64,000 nt of DNA from Cyprinodon diabolis (Eukaryota > Chordata > Actinopteri > Cyprinodontiformes > Cyprinodontidae). The DNA is taken from the NCBI GenBank assembly GCA_030533445.1, contig CM060064.1, positions 1,777,416 to 1,841,415 on the forward strand, written 5' to 3'. A program made the translations under genes and the position numbers. Under the pieces are notes generated by a model. That model did no database searches, was not told the origin of the DNA, and saw nothing but the letters and a program-made list of their open reading frames with translations. Below, one piece after another: positions 31,746 through 43,713 of this stretch. Every line of letters starts with the position of its first letter. Position 1 is the first letter of the stretch.

Positions 31746-32193
31746 GGAGTCTTCAATGTTTTCCAGGCCAAGGACCCCCAAACTGATGGCGAGATGGAGT
31801 GGGGACCCCCTAATTATATATTTAGAAATTGTGTTATTTATATCAAACTGGTCCTATAGTCACTCTATTACAGATGGAGTAATGTAATGAAAGTAATCCC
31901 TCCCTGGGATTATTAAAGTATTTCTGATTCCTGGTTGATGGGACAGGTGTTGCAAATGAAACGGTTAACATCATTGTGTGCATTGATGACTGAAAGACAT
32001 CTTCTGCTTCCATTTATCTGTTTACTACAGTGTTTTGAATACATGTTAATTTGGATTTAAAGACATTTCAATTTGTGGAAAAAATTGCAGGGGGGAATAT
32101 ATGAAAAAGGTTTAATAAACCAAAACTTTCGCCACCCCAATGCAGTACCTCTGTGGACCCCCTAGGGGTCGCAAACCCCCTGTTGAAGACCTC
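31746..32193. mobile_element. MITE-like element with GGAGTCTTCAA termini
   Basis: The left end GGAGTCTTCAATGTTTTCC and the right end, complement of GGAGGTCTTCAACAGGGGG, are inverted repeats with differences. Subterminal GGACCCCC and GGGGTCGC blocks mirror each other. No clear target duplication was found. It carries a LINE 3' tail at 31883-31931. Confidence 0.55.
31883..31931 (+). mobile_element. LINE 3'-end fragment
   Basis: It contains CTCCCTGGGATTATTAAAGT and ATTTCTGATTC. The same motif followed by TCTGAT repeats occurs at 35755-35806. This is the typical 3' terminus of a fish LINE family. It is nested in the element at 31746-32193. Confidence 0.5.
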
Positions 32194-33106
32194 CGCTTAA
32201 GACTATGGCTAGCTGCAGAGTTATTAATCACCAACCAAATCACCAAACTGTCTCTGTTTATTCAAATGTTACTCAAAAGTAGGGTGAATTATAAATCGTT
32301 CACGGCATAAAATAAACACGAAGACCAAAATACAATGGTATCTGTATTAGCTAATGATAACACAGGATTATTGTATCTAATAACTATACAGGCACTAAAC
32401 ACTGCAGAAAATAAACACAGGTAAATAAAAGCAACAAAAAGGGGAAAATAGGTTTTAAAAGTCCATTCAAGAGCCTTAGAGGAATGTTAAAGTTTTATGG
32501 CTTAATGTGAATAAATCTGATACAGAGATATTTAATGCAATCAAAACACTGACGTTTCACCTGGTTTTACAGTGAAGAAATGACTCGGATGCATTCAAAT
32601 ATAATGATGCTGGCACAGTGAAGAATGGCTTGTTTCAGCTAACAAGGGCGGTCGGCTAGAAAAAAAAAATTGGAACTTGGAGAAAGGATTTCTTTAGATG
32701 ACAGATCTGGTAACATCTTCTAGAAAACTTAATGTCCAGTTGCCTAAACTGAACTTTTTTCAAGCCTGACCATGACCTAGATGACTGAGAATCTTCACAG
32801 ATGTTCTTCAGCTTCCTGTTACCATCTTCTTCCTTCTAGTCCAGGTTCTCTCTTAAACACTGGTTTATAATCTGAGCAGAGAAAAACAAGATAGCTATAT
32901 TTCCAAGAGGAGGTCTTACTTCAGAGAAGTAGGAGTCCTTAAAAAATGTACAAAACAAATCCGAAGTTTTGTTTTCTCTGGTGCAGCAGCTGACAAACTG
33001 TTGGAACGGTTGGTAGTGTTGCAGAAAGTTAGAAATGATTAAAATCTCGACTTATTGCCACAAATGCATTTGGCTTAGCAGCAACAGACCTGATTGCATC
33101 ACATGC
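32194..33106. other. Intergenic sequence, nothing recognised
   Basis: AT-rich DNA with no gene or repeat end that I can name. Confidence 0.4.
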
Positions 33107-33328
33107 AGTGTTGGGAACGGCAGAAGTTGGGAAATAACAGGTACAGTACTAACAGACAGAGGTCTCAAGTAATAAAGTACAAATACTTTGTTACTGTACT
33201 TAAGTACACTTTTTTGGTATCTATACTTTACTACATTACTTATTTTTCCTCCTATTTCTGAATTCTACTCATTACATTTATCTATACTTTCTATTCCTTA
33301 CATTTTTAAAACAAACGTTACTCGTTAC

Positions 33329-33917
33329 CAGTGTTGTATAGTTACGAAGTAAAAATACTTCACTACTGTACTTAAGTATATTTTGGAGTACTTTTTACTT
33401 TTCAAGAGTATAATTTTTTTTGAGAACTTTCACTTTTACTTCACTAAATTTACAAACTTAATTGCGTACGTTTACTCCGATACATTTTCAATGTTTTGTT
33501 TAGTTACTAAGAAAAAAAAAAAAAAAAAAAGCGAGAGAAACGCCAGTGTTTTGACCCCGCCTACTGACTACAAAGTCAGGTCTTGCCTGGGCTCGTTCAT
33601 CAACACCAATAGGATTCGCCTGTTTGGCAAAGCCAGTCTAAATTTATCCTACACTTGGTTGTTTATATTATTTTAAGTGAATTTAACCTTCAAAGTTTAC
33701 CAAAATGTAAAATAATGTCCTTCAAACTGCACTCATTTTTACTTATACTTTTCACTACATTACCTGAGTACATCTATTTTTACAGTAATTCTTATACTTA
33801 AGTACAAGCCATTTCAGATACTTTAAGACTTTTACTCAAGTAACATTTCAGTCAGTCACTTGAGAGGTACTTTTACTTTTACTGGACTCCGAGATTTCAG
33901 TACTTTATACAACACTG
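33329..33917. mobile_element. Non-autonomous hAT element with perfect 8-bp duplication
   Basis: The TIRs are CAGTGTTGTATAGTTACG at the left and the complement of CAGTGTTGTATAAAGTACT at the right. The 8-bp duplication CTCGTTAC is perfect at 33321-33328 and 33918-33925. The interior has TACTGTACTTAAGTA-type subterminal motifs at both ends and a poly-A run at 33510-33530. Length is 589 bp. The 97-codon frame across it is low complexity. Confidence 0.92.
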
Positions 33918-34547
33918 CTCGTTACTCTTGGCTTCAGTTTAATGCAGAGGTCACGGATTAGAGGACAGCAGTCTTGATCCGGACCCAACCTGATTTGAAA
34001 CATTTATAAATTACCACGTTGTCTTACCACAGTGTCTAAACATCACTTGCGCCGCTTCTCCTGTTACCCTAAAATCCCACATCCTCCATCTCAGCTCCGC
34101 TCCGCCCCCCAGCGCTCCAGACCTCCTGCGCAAGGCAAAGCCTACAGCCTCCGCTGTTCCTCCTGTTCTGCTGCGCTCTGACTTCTTTAGAGCTTGAGGA
34201 GAGCATGCGCAGGAGCAAAACATGCAGAAACTAACGCTTAATTTAATATGACAGATTAAATAATCCCCATCAGCATCCAGCAGATGTTCAGATTCTAATG
34301 GAGATGAGAAATCTGCTTCCTGGTCTGTTGAAGAACCGATAGTTTGCATCCAACCTTTTAAATAAACGGTGTTGGTTTTTTGAACCATAGAAGAATTATG
34401 CTCTAATTAGTTATTACTGATCTGTTGTTACTATATTTTAATCTGACAAACCAGATCATCTCTCCGTTCTTGTTCCTGTTTGGTGCGATTGCAATAGCGG
34501 ATCCTGACCTGGCCGGACCGGAGCGGAGCCTGAACCTTTAGAGGATG

Positions 34548-34649
34548 TTTGGCTCAACCTGCTGCTGTGAAGCAGGATTCTCCACCATGAACAGAATCAA
34601 CAATAAATCTGGATCCAGGCTCAAAATGAGCCCCTTGATATGTGCTTGA
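34548..34649 (+). pseudogene. hAT transposase C-terminal dimerisation fragment
   Basis: The frame reads FGSTCCCEAGFSTMNRINNK and SGSRLKMSP, closing with TGA. It matches the hATC motif of ZBED/SCAND-like transposases (FGSTY-CESAFSTMN-IK-K-RSRL). The sequence upstream is not open in this frame for long, so it is a fragment and not a domesticated gene. Confidence 0.68.
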
Positions 34650-34700
34650 GAATGGCTTAGTCTCTGGTTAAACCCAGGTTTAAAGCCTTGCAGGGCAGCC

Positions 34701-36439
34701 TAAAGCCCACTGCCAACATTAAGACAGAAAAAAGAAAGAAAATAACAACAAACCATCAGTTCAGGGGTTTCAGAAAATATGGGAATCAGGAAATTGTTTA
34801 TAAACCAAACTAAACGATTGTTGTTCTCTACTTCAAAAAAACGCTTTTGATATTTAAATGGAAAAAAATATATATATTTTGTTTTATATCTTTTATGCAT
34901 CCATGTATAACATGCATAAATTTTATTTCAGTTTTAAATTCTGTTTAAAGTAAGAGTGACATGGTTCTAGAGTAGACTCTGGTGCAGACACAATACGAGT
35001 CAGGAAGCGGTTTTATATGTTTATTAGGAGTTTTTACAGATAGACAGTATGGTCCAGCGTGGTGGTTCGGGGAACTGCGACTTAGACTGGAACTGCACAG
35101 GGAGAGAGATCAGTTAGAACGCTTGCAGGTGGAACTGAGTTATTAAGAGAAGATGCTGATTTCTTACAGTTCCTTGGAGAGAGGAGCGGAAGTTTGTTCC
35201 ATATCTTAATAGATTCATTGCCAAAAGATTTTCCAAAGTAAAATCAAAGAAGTGTCCTACCATGACTAAGAAGCTGATCCCAGTGGGAAATTTGATCTAG
35301 ATCTTTTCAGCAGAACCTGAATGTTCCTGAATGATCCGGAAGTTCTGAGTCATTTGGCTAAATAAAGGCTTCACTGCACATCCAGTAAACCTGGACTGCA
35401 CCCAGGATTTTCCATTTCTTTACATATATTATGATCACACATTTGAAGGGGGGAAATATGAGGTTCTTTTGTGGAGGATTGTGGCTTCATTTACCAAATT
35501 AACTTAAACTTAAATTCAGTTCAGTTCACCTAAACTGAACTTTGAGCTTTTTCTTTTTAACTATGAACTGAACAACACCGACTGAGACCTTCTTTCAGAC
35601 CAAACCTTAACCACACTCCAAACCTTAAAAGAATCTGCCAAGCACTTCAACCCCTCTGCGATCTCTAAATAAAATAACTAAACCTGTTATTATCTTGTGT
35701 GGTTGGTTGTGTAAAAACAGTATACATATAAAACTGTAACTGGAGCGTGTAACAAAAGTAATTTCCCTCTGGGATTATTAAAGTATCTCTGATTCTGATT
35801 CTGATAAGGACCACCACATAAACCATAAACATGCATCTTGTAACTGTAATAAGCAGGATGTCTGAAGTATGTAGCACTGTAGTGTCTGCAAAGCCCAGTC
35901 CTTCAGTCGATCACACTTTAACCTAGAATTGTTAGAGAATTGTTTTTTAATGTCTGACTTCTGGCTACCTTTTCTGTTTACTTCTTTCTTTCCTTTTCAA
36001 ACATATGTACGCAGTCAGTCAGAGCTTGAGATGGTAATGGTCCTCCATGAGCTATTGACCCCTCAGTGCCACTCAGAGATCAACTGCTCTCTGGGAACTG
36101 TTGAATAATACATTCACAGTGTGTTGAGTACAAAGCAAAGCATTTCTGCTTGGGAGAGCAGCTTCAATGAATCACACATGCATAGCGCTTTGTTGCATCT
36201 TTTGAAGCTAAACTCATCCTCTGGCTGTCTATTTGCTCTATTGCCAGAGCAAAGCACCTAAAATGTTTTTAGAAGGGAATATTGCTGTTGTTTGATAAAT
36301 ATATATCTTTAATATTTACTTTCATGAATGGATTAAGTTTGCTAAATAATCTATGATTAATACAGATTCGGTACCAGCCATCCTTTCGGACCTTCATTGT
36401 CTCCCAACCTTAAACTTCATTTAGTTTTTCATTTATTAC
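34701..36439. other. Intergenic sequence with weak LTR-like and LINE-tail traces
   Basis: A segment from about 34967 (TGACATGGTTCTAG, with TTTATATGTTTATTAG near 35015) resembles the end of a minus-strand LTR, but no second end was found. A LINE tail lies at 35755-35806. The segment 36000-36260 is single-copy and balanced in composition and could be a conserved non-coding element. No gene. Confidence 0.4.
35755..35806 (+). mobile_element. LINE 3' tail with TCTGAT repeats
   Basis: It contains TTTCCCTCTGGGATTATTAA, then AGTATCTCTGATTCTGATTC. The short tandem hexamer at the end is typical of LINE 3' ends in fish. The body of the element is missing. Confidence 0.55.
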
Positions 36440-36760
36440 AGTCGGGTTGGGTGACGAGGTTAACGAGGACCCAAATACAGAGACTGAAGCTTAGGTGGTT
36501 TCTTGCAAGATCTACTTAATTAAAAAGGGCAACAGAAGCAAAAAATCCAAAAACATCAATTCACAAAATATTGAAACTAGGAATAGTAACAACAAGGATG
36601 CAAAGAAATGAGGACAAACCAGCCACAGTGACTGAGCAGGAGGTGCATTTATGGGAGAGAGAAACAAAGACCAGGCTGATCAGCAGATAGGGAGCAGGTG
36701 TGAACAGAGGAGTCTAGAAGGGCAAACAAGAAATACCTAAGAACTCAAATACAATAAGAA
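36440..36760 (-). mobile_element. Degraded solo LTR, family C copy
   Basis: It shares with 29613-30143 the blocks GGGTTGGGTGACGAGG, AACGAGGACCCAAATACAGA, a GTGACTGAGCAGGAGGTGCA segment and AGGCTGATCAGCAGAT. The left end lacks TGTCA and the right end could not be located, so it is old or truncated. Confidence 0.6.
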
Positions 36761-38380
36761 ATAATAGGCTATAAATTAAAAATAGCATTTACCAAAAACC
36801 AATCAAACGTATACTAAGTTACCTGTATATTTACACGACAACACACAACAAACATTATAAAAACACTTTACTAAAAAATAAAAAACTAATGTCATGTACA
36901 GGTTTACTTTTTGTGCATAAATCTTACCCTTCTAAGGCTTTGTGAAGGTAAATCTGTGTTTTGCATGCTCCAATATTGTGTCACAAACCTAAAAAAATAA
37001 TGTACCAGTTTAATAATGGAGAATCTATTAGTCAGCATTATATTTTTCAACATATAAAAACTGTTAACTTTCTGAGAATGTGTTTATTTAAGAGCAACTA
37101 TGCAAATTAACAGGTAGAACAAGTAGACTATATTCTCTTATTTTCCATTTGAATCCCAGATCTTTCATTTTTCTTTGCCTTTTCTAAAAAGGGTTTTGAA
37201 TCTGTCCTTCCTGTCTTTATCCATGCTTTACTCTTCATTAAAGATTAAATATTTATCTTGCACATCTAAAAAATATATTAATATATTTCGAAATATTTAT
37301 ATTTCATTTTTTATGTTTTTTTTATGCCTTAATCAGGGTCATTGGGTGAGCGCCCTCTATTGGCCAGGCTCGACTGCCTCTAAAATAGCCTAACCAAGGA
37401 AATATCTCGGCTGCTCTCCAGTCCGCTTATAACGGGTCTCTGTGGTTGACATGAGCCGCAGGTAGTGGGAGTGTCTGCTGTGAGTTTAGGAAGAACTTCA
37501 GTCATAGTCATTCTGACTGAAACTGCTGCCTGCTGACCAGCAGGTCGCAGGAAGAAGGATCTGAAGGGCCAACAATCAGCTGCTTCTCCCTAAACGAAAC
37601 ATTTAACCAATCAGATTGGATCATCTAATAGAACTGTCTGTGCATTGAGATGACATGTGCAGGGATTTGGAGCAGTATCATTAAAACTGAACAGAATTTT
37701 TTTTTATTTTTAGGCAAAGGTCAGGGCCAATCACAGGCAGGCAAAGGTCCTTCAGTGTCATGCTGGAAATTTAGACTATGAAAGGTCTATAACATTTCTT
37801 GGTGCTCCACCGCCTCACATATTTTCCTCTAGTAGTAGTCCTTTCCTGGGAACCTCCAAACCCGGACTCATCCTCTCGCCTCACAGACACAGAGGCAGGA
37901 TTCATCCTCCTGAGAGGTTGTTTCTCATGCTGATTCTTTCAGTAAGATAAGACTTAAATTCAGCTGCAAACCTGCAAACAAAGATCCATATTCTCTGTTT
38001 TTGAGCTAATCTCAAGGCCACATTACATCTTGAGGCCAGTAGTTGTTGATTAATCCACAAATTGTTGACCTCTCACTGCACTGTGATTCTGCTTTGTGAG
38101 TCACTGAGAACTGAAAGCGAGCCATTCTTTAGCAGGAGTTTGTAGAAACAGTCTGAATGCCTTGGTGACAGGTTTTGTGCACTTACTGTCTATCTATGGA
38201 AGAGAGGCTAAGTTTAAAATATGGTGTTCAATGATATTGAAAAATAAACAAACCACTACAGGCTGCTCAGGGCTCACTACATCAGCCACAACGACAAACA
38301 TATTTGAACTTTTCTATCAGTTAGATAGAAAGAAAAGTAATTTTTCCAGTCCTTTATTAACAGTATTCAAAGAAGTATTA
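36761..38380. other. Intergenic sequence, nothing recognised
   Basis: About 1.6 kb without a gene. It is AT-rich to 37340. The part from 37400 to 38160 is more balanced and single-copy in this window. No splice-flanked coding exon was recognised. Confidence 0.4.
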
Positions 38381-38744
38381 TCTCTATAGTTCTGCTGCTA
38401 TAGGCTTAGACTGCTGGAGGACATAGGGACCCCTTTTTCATCATTCTGCTTCATTCTATCTCTATTCTCCCACTCTGCAGAATCTGTTAGTTCAATCTCT
38501 AACGTTCTGCTCTCTCTGCTTTTTCTCATAGTAGCTTCATCTGGTCTGTTCCTGTTTGGCTGTGACTCCATCCTGGAGAGAAATATCAGCTGTGCTGCTT
38601 CCATCAACACCTTTGTTTCTAGATGTTGGAGCTTGGCCTGTTTTCCAGTGTAGTCCTGTTTCTCTGACTGTGACTAACTGGATGTGCTCTCTTCATCCTC
38701 TGACATGGGAGCTGGCTCGGAGCTCGTCTGCCTGGCTGTGTGTT
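38381..38744 (+). mobile_element. L2 LINE 3' UTR, left part (interrupted)
   Basis: It begins TCTCTATAGTTCTGCTGCTA and follows the L2 3' UTR until CTGTGTG near 38742. About 180 bp of UTR are then missing, and L2 resumes at 39786. The intervening 1 kb holds the unclassified repeat copy 2. The 70-codon antisense frame here is identical to those in three other L2 copies. Confidence 0.82.
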
Positions 38745-39044
38745 CTTGGTCATTTTTTATGTCCCTATTGATCTCAGTGTTTTTTGCAGTTCCCTGATAT
38801 GAGACCGGTTTGGCAAACTACTTTCCTGAATCACCTCCAAAATTACCAAGAAGCTAACTGGGGTCATCTACCAGACTGGAACTGCTCCATCTTCACGGCC
38901 TGCCGGCCAAGCAGCTACAAAAGCTTTCTCAAGATCGCCATTCACCAGGAAGAACCAAACTCATCACCACTGACTTACAGCCAACGTATAACCCCGGACC
39001 TGACTCGCCCCTCTCTCATGCAGAAGGATTCCCGCATACATGTA

Positions 39045-39710
39045 CAGTAGCAGCCATTCAAAATGGCCCTTCCCAGTCAAACATCAACCGAATGGCAGCC
39101 CAATCCCCTCCAACTTCCAGCCACTGCAGTGACCCCCTCTTGCTTATTGTTTTTACTCTGACTCCACCCTTTCGCTGAATAACAGGGTTTGACCCAGAAA
39201 TGGCGCTTCTCTTTAGATCTCAATGTCTGCAAATCATGACAGAAAGAATATTTTAGTACAAAGATTGATGTTTAAAAAAGGACCAGCCAAGGGCCCATCA
39301 AGGAAAAGTGGGAAATTTTGAATAGCTACTACTGCACCTGCTTACACTCAACGTCTGAAAAAAACCACACGTCAGACTCAACGCCAAGATACGACACTGG
39401 TTGGACATGTCAGTCTGGAAGAAGAAAAAAAAGGAACTCCCTCGTATGCACCTGCGCAGTGCTCGATGTTGTGGTAAATCAGCTCATAGCTCTGCTTCAA
39501 CAGCAGGATTTACCCACCAACACCTCAGGAGGGCCAACTACATTTCAAACATGTTTGATTTTCTCCTGATGGGGAGTTGATGAGAGGCTGATCGCCCCTC
39601 GTTACCCTCTTTTACTTCATGACGCAGCACGCACGATGAGGCTGAAACTCGGCCCGTTCCAAAAAATTTATGGAAAGTCGGCCTGAAAACTACAAAAACA
39701 GTACAGTCTA
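39045..39710 (-). repeat. Unclassified dispersed repeat, copy 2
   Basis: This is the reverse complement of 1-852. AGTAGCAGCCATTCAAAATG at 39046 pairs with the segment ending at 852, and GCTGATCGCCCCTCGTTACC near 39587 pairs with that near 107-127. Internal indels shorten it. It sits in the gap between two L2 pieces, and its left neighbour 38745-39044 may belong to the same insertion. No conserved frame was found. Confidence 0.6.
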
Positions 39711-39785
39711 AACCATATGTACTGACTCCTAAGCCCAAAACAAAATTATTTTGTTATTTCGATCACTCTTTAGTAATTAGTAATT

Positions 39786-39996
39786 AGTTTTTCCTCTCCA
39801 CTGTCGCTACAAGCATGCTTAGTGTGAGGAATTGCCTTCAAGTCAATGAGTCGATGCAATCAGTTGGTTTTCCTTAGATAGAAAACTTTGAATCAATCTG
39901 ACTGGATGATCTGGTTGAATTGTCTCCATAAAGTGACCTGAGGTGACATGATGTGAATTGGTTCCTGTAGAAATAAAATGAAATTAATTGAATTAA
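39786..39996 (+). mobile_element. L2 LINE 3' terminus, right part
   Basis: It contains AGTTTTTCCTCTCCACTGTC and GTCAATGAGTCGATGCAATC and ends in a decayed ATTGAATTAAT tail. It completes the L2 copy that starts at 38381. Confidence 0.82.
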
Positions 39997-40838
39997 TCAG
40001 ATAGAAGGATTGGTGGCAGCATAGGCTTGCAGCAGAGGAGCATCAGAGCGTGATGGATGAGAGGTGATTGATTAATTGATTGGCTGACTTCATTGATCTC
40101 ACAGTGGAGAAATTTACTCTCTACATCAGCTCAAATAGTCAAAGAAGAGGAAAGGAGCATGGGATATATCTACAGTATATACAGAGTGTCCACATATGAC
40201 AGTTTGTTTTTCTTCTTTTTTTAATAGTAGGATCCTTAAACAGGGTAATTGCACAGGGTGTTTACATGGGTATTTACATAAATGGTTAATTATATGTATA
40301 TATAGTTATTGCACAGGGTATTAAATAGTTATTGCACATTCTCCATTGCAGCAGTTAATGCAGTTATTGTGCTGCACTGTAGAGTCTGGTTGCAGCAGGG
40401 ATGAATGACCTGCAGTAGCGCTCCTTTTTCCAAACAGGCTGTAAAAGTCTTTGACTAAAGGAGCTGCTCAGCTGCTCTACAGTCTGCTGCAGAGGGTGGA
40501 AGGTGGTGTCCATGATCATGTTGAAATAAATCCTTTAGTCTGGATTTTCGCTCAAGATTCATTTGTGGAACGACTGTATGCTGTCCGGTAACACAAATAA
40601 AAAAAGGGTTTATAAACCAGCTTAAATTCAAAGTGAACGACTACATGATATGGAAATGTTTCCTCCTTACACATTCCTCTCTCTGCTGATCAACAATGAG
40701 TCGTTCAAGAGCTTCATTTGAAAGGGGCGATAGATTCACACAGATTGCTGTAAACATACCAACAAGGTGACAGATGCTGCTTTTCCAGATTTTCAGGTCA
40801 TTGATTTTATTTTTTAAGTTATTATTAATTCTAGTTGT
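39997..40838. other. Intergenic sequence with a possible minus-strand repeat
   Basis: The block 40150-40530 (GTTGCAGCAGGGATGAATGA, CTGCAGTAGCGCTCC) resembles a dispersed fish repeat that I cannot name. GTTATTGCACAGGGTATT-type motifs recur three times near 40240-40340. No gene was seen. Confidence 0.35.
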
Positions 40839-41469
40839 TGTCAGGATCCAGAGATCTGCCACCTGATCTCCAGCAGAGAGCGCTGTGGGCCTCCTGAGCT
40901 GATTCCTCTACACACCTGGAGATCATCAGCTCATCAGAGGTCCACACTACATAAGCAGCTGCCAGACCTTCCTTCGACGCCGGAGTGTTGACCTAGTTTG
41001 GTTAGCGAACCTGAGCCTCAGAACATCTGAACTTTACTAGTAGACTCTAGAGAGGAACTAGTCTTCTAATCGCCTTTGTCTTTGTGCTCACAGGAAACCC
41101 TGAAGCTCTGGATGAGCTCCACCTAGAAACCTGCCTGCCTGCTCATGAAAGCCAAACCTGAAGATCTCAGTTTGGATTCCTTCTTCAGCTTTTGGATTGA
41201 GCAAGGAACAAACCCAAGCCAGAAACCTTCTAGCTCGAAACTAGACGCTGCTGCTGCTTAAACTCTCTGCCACATCATTGACTCTGGATCTACGGTATGT
41301 CACCTCACGGCTCCGTTACAATCTCCTCAAGAAACTCTGAGACCAGTCCCGGACCAGATCCAGATCCAGTATTATATCATTGTACATCTCTCAATAAACC
41401 TTGTTAAACTTTCCTTCAGACTCCGTTGTGTTCTGCATGTGGGCTAAGTCCTTAAACCCAATCATGACA
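40839..41469 (+). mobile_element. Solo LTR family A copy 2
   Basis: It starts TGTCAGGATCC and ends ATCATGACA. It is flanked by perfect 5-bp duplications GTTGT (40834-40838 and 41470-41474). The TATA-like CTACATAAGCAG near 40947 and AATAAA at 41393-41398 match the order in copy 1 (12631-13199). It has extra sequence before the polyadenylation signal and is 631 bp long. No internal domain. Confidence 0.9.
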
Positions 41470-41474
41470 GTTGT

Positions 41475-42224
41475 TAACCTCTGTTTGATTCCTGTAGGCT
41501 CTTATCAGAGTAGATTCCCCCACAGGTGTTAAACAACTAACTGACTCTGCCTGAAGCTGCTTTTGAAAAAAATAATTTGCTTTGACATAGTTTAATCTTA
41601 ACATGTTTGATACGAGGCTTCCAGCAGATGTAGTTAATAATAACACCTTGGAAAGGGATTTCATTTATACTTCCACGTTTACATCATCTAGTTAGATTTT
41701 CACATCTTTATTTCATTTATAACATGATTTGACTTTTCTCAAAGACCATTTGCTTTTGTCAAACCTTTTGGATTTTAACCAGAATTAAACCTCACAGTTT
41801 TGTTTTAGTTTTTTAGTCTTTAAAAAAGCATCTATCAGATCATTAATTTATGTTTATTTATATTTTGCATTTATTTTTGTTGATCTTTATTAGGTGGTAC
41901 TATGGCCCTACTATCACTATCTAAATCAAAGTTTTTGCTACAACCAAGAAGCGTTTCAGAAGAAGGTCCAGCAGAGATTTCACCTCTTGCAGTAAATCAA
42001 GTAGAACAGCCTTCCATAGAATCTGGTGGTCATCTTAAACAAAACAATTGTTCAGCCATTTTTGACTGTTGCACCACTAATATTGTGCAGCTTCAACATT
42101 ACATACTTCTGAATTATATTGTGTAATCATTATTTACAGTTATTCATTTATTTACAGTAAGGAAATCACCTGAAGCATGTGGTTATCCAAACTGACATCT
42201 TGTGAAGTCGGCCAAAAGAATAAA
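41475..42224. other. Intergenic sequence, nothing recognised
   Basis: AT-rich, no gene. The 74-codon frame at 41902 has no domain. Confidence 0.4.
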
Positions 42225-42586
42225 TCTCATGGTTGGGTGGAGGTTTTGAGGACCCAAATGCAGAGGTGAGGAGGCAGAGGCAAATTTTGTAGATTTAATA
42301 AAGCAACCGAGGCAGGAATCCAAAAATCCAAAATAACAAATACAGAAAAAAACTGAATCTAAGAGATATCTAGGAGCCCCGAAAAGTAGAGTATATATAG
42401 GAGACAGAACAAAGACAGGACTAATAAGCTGACAGGAAACAGGTGTGAGTGGAAGCATCTAGAAGGAAGCCAAGGGGAAGAAAACTAACACTCGGGGGGG
42501 TAGCAGAGAGTAACTCAAGAACAGATAAACAGCTACAAATACAAAGAAACTAAAAATAAACTTAAACAGAGGGCAGAACCATGACA
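42225..42586 (-). mobile_element. Solo LTR family C copy 2
   Basis: It begins TCTCATGGTTGGGTGGAGG (first G lost) and ends ACCATGACA. Its body aligns with 29613-30143, including GAGGACCCAAATGCAGAGG and a TATA-like GTATATATAG at 42391 read on the minus strand. The flanking duplication is not clean: AAAAGAA occurs at 42214-42220 and 42587-42593 with four extra bases on the left. Confidence 0.75.
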
Positions 42587-42899
42587 AAAAGAACGCATGC
42601 AACACAAAGGAGAAAACAGACAGATGCTAAATCATTTAAATTCCAGATGTGTCCGAAATTTCTGAGAAACTCAGAGGGATTTTTTCAAAGCACAAAATAC
42701 CAGTGAATTTTAAACCCAACAACACACTCAGAAAAAAACTGGTTCATTCTACAGATGGAACACCTGTACCTAAGCTGAGCGGCGTTGTGTTTGCGATCCA
42801 GTGGAGAAACCAAACAACGGCTGCATAAATCCATGAATAAAGGTGCAGCACAGGAGAGCAAGTAGCTCTGGGCCAGCCTGGTAAACCAGATTAAATGGG
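42587..42899. other. Intergenic sequence, nothing recognised
   Basis: Short AT-rich block with no gene or repeat end. Confidence 0.4.
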
Positions 42900-43345
42900 A
42901 GATGAAAGGCGTTATTTAGCCTGGCCCAATGAATGAGACATCGGAAGATTGTTGATGAGAACAACCTGTTGTTTTTCAAACCGCTGTCTGTGCCTATTGG
43001 CCAACGCTCTGACCAATGAGCGCAACTCACTGTGACATAGTAAGCGTGACAGAAAGCTGTTCGGGGAGTGTAAACAAACAGCCTGTCGGTAAAACGGCGA
43101 ATACGTCCTTCTTAAAAATGAATGAGCCTCTTCCTGCTCATGTTTCAACGAAAACCCAAAGCCTAATCCTTCCAAAACTGATTCCAAAGCTGAGTCTAAA
43201 ATCGCCATCAGAGCCGGCCGTCCTTCACACACGACTATGCTAAGAGAGGGCCGCCGCAGACGGACTGCCGTTAGCCCTGGCTGCCGTTAGCCTCGGAGCT
43301 CCGCTGGTTGCCGCGGTCCTCTCAACTTTGGAAATGTTTTTTTTT
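42900..43345 (-). mobile_element. Non-autonomous element or pseudogene with RecQ-like fragment, copy 2
   Basis: On the minus strand a GC-rich leader (43340-43235) precedes an ATG at about 43215 that opens MAILDSALESVLEGLGFGFS, then LKHEQEEAHSFL. After a frameshift near 43110 the next frame reads KKDVFAVLPTG, the start of a RecQ-type Walker A loop. The GKS that should follow is missing. The leader is shared with 61860-61997 and 63215-63250. I infer a deletion derivative of a repeat carrying the N-terminus of a RecQ-like ATPase. The boundaries are approximate. Confidence 0.55.
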
Positions 43346-43713
43346 TATCACGCATTAAATTGGTAAATGGACCATATAGTGACACTTTAAATCATAATAT
43401 TCTCACCTCAAATGATCTGAAAACGTATTTTTATTGAAGAACAGCAACAGAAAAGAGAACTTTTAACTTTTAATGGAGCGCTCCATTGAAAGCTGCTGCT
43501 GCCGCAGTGTATGCTACTGTGCCGTGTCGCTTTGTCGTCAGGCCCTCAAAACCCCGCCTGCTTTGCATCCAGAAATAGAAAACACATCTCTGCGTTGTGA
43601 TTGGCCAGCTAGATTTAGGGCCTGGGGGATTGATTGACGCTAGACCACTCGCAGGCAATAAGGATTTTGGCCGCTGGCGGGTGGGGCTAGTTTACTAGCG
43701 TAACTCCGGGCAA
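43346..43713. other. Unassigned sequence, possibly part of a repeat
   Basis: GC-richer than its surroundings between 43470 and 43710, with paired motifs such as CCGCTGGCGGGTGGGG. No gene or clear terminal repeats were recognised. Confidence 0.35.

Larger units (their letters stand above)
33107..34700 (+). mobile_element. Outer hAT element remnant, interrupted
   Basis: It begins near CAGTGTTGGGAACG and continues with TACTTTGTTACTGTACTTAA, a subterminal pattern of a common fish hAT family. It is interrupted at 33329-33917 by a second hAT element. At 34548-34649 the plus strand encodes a hAT C-terminal motif. I infer one decayed element of at least 1 kb. The right TIR was not found, so the right boundary is approximate. 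Confidence 0.5.

Noticed and set aside
34011..34388. 125-codon minus-strand ORF as a host exon
   Set aside because: It lies between hAT remnants, has no domain, and its N-terminal part overlaps AT-rich transposon sequence.
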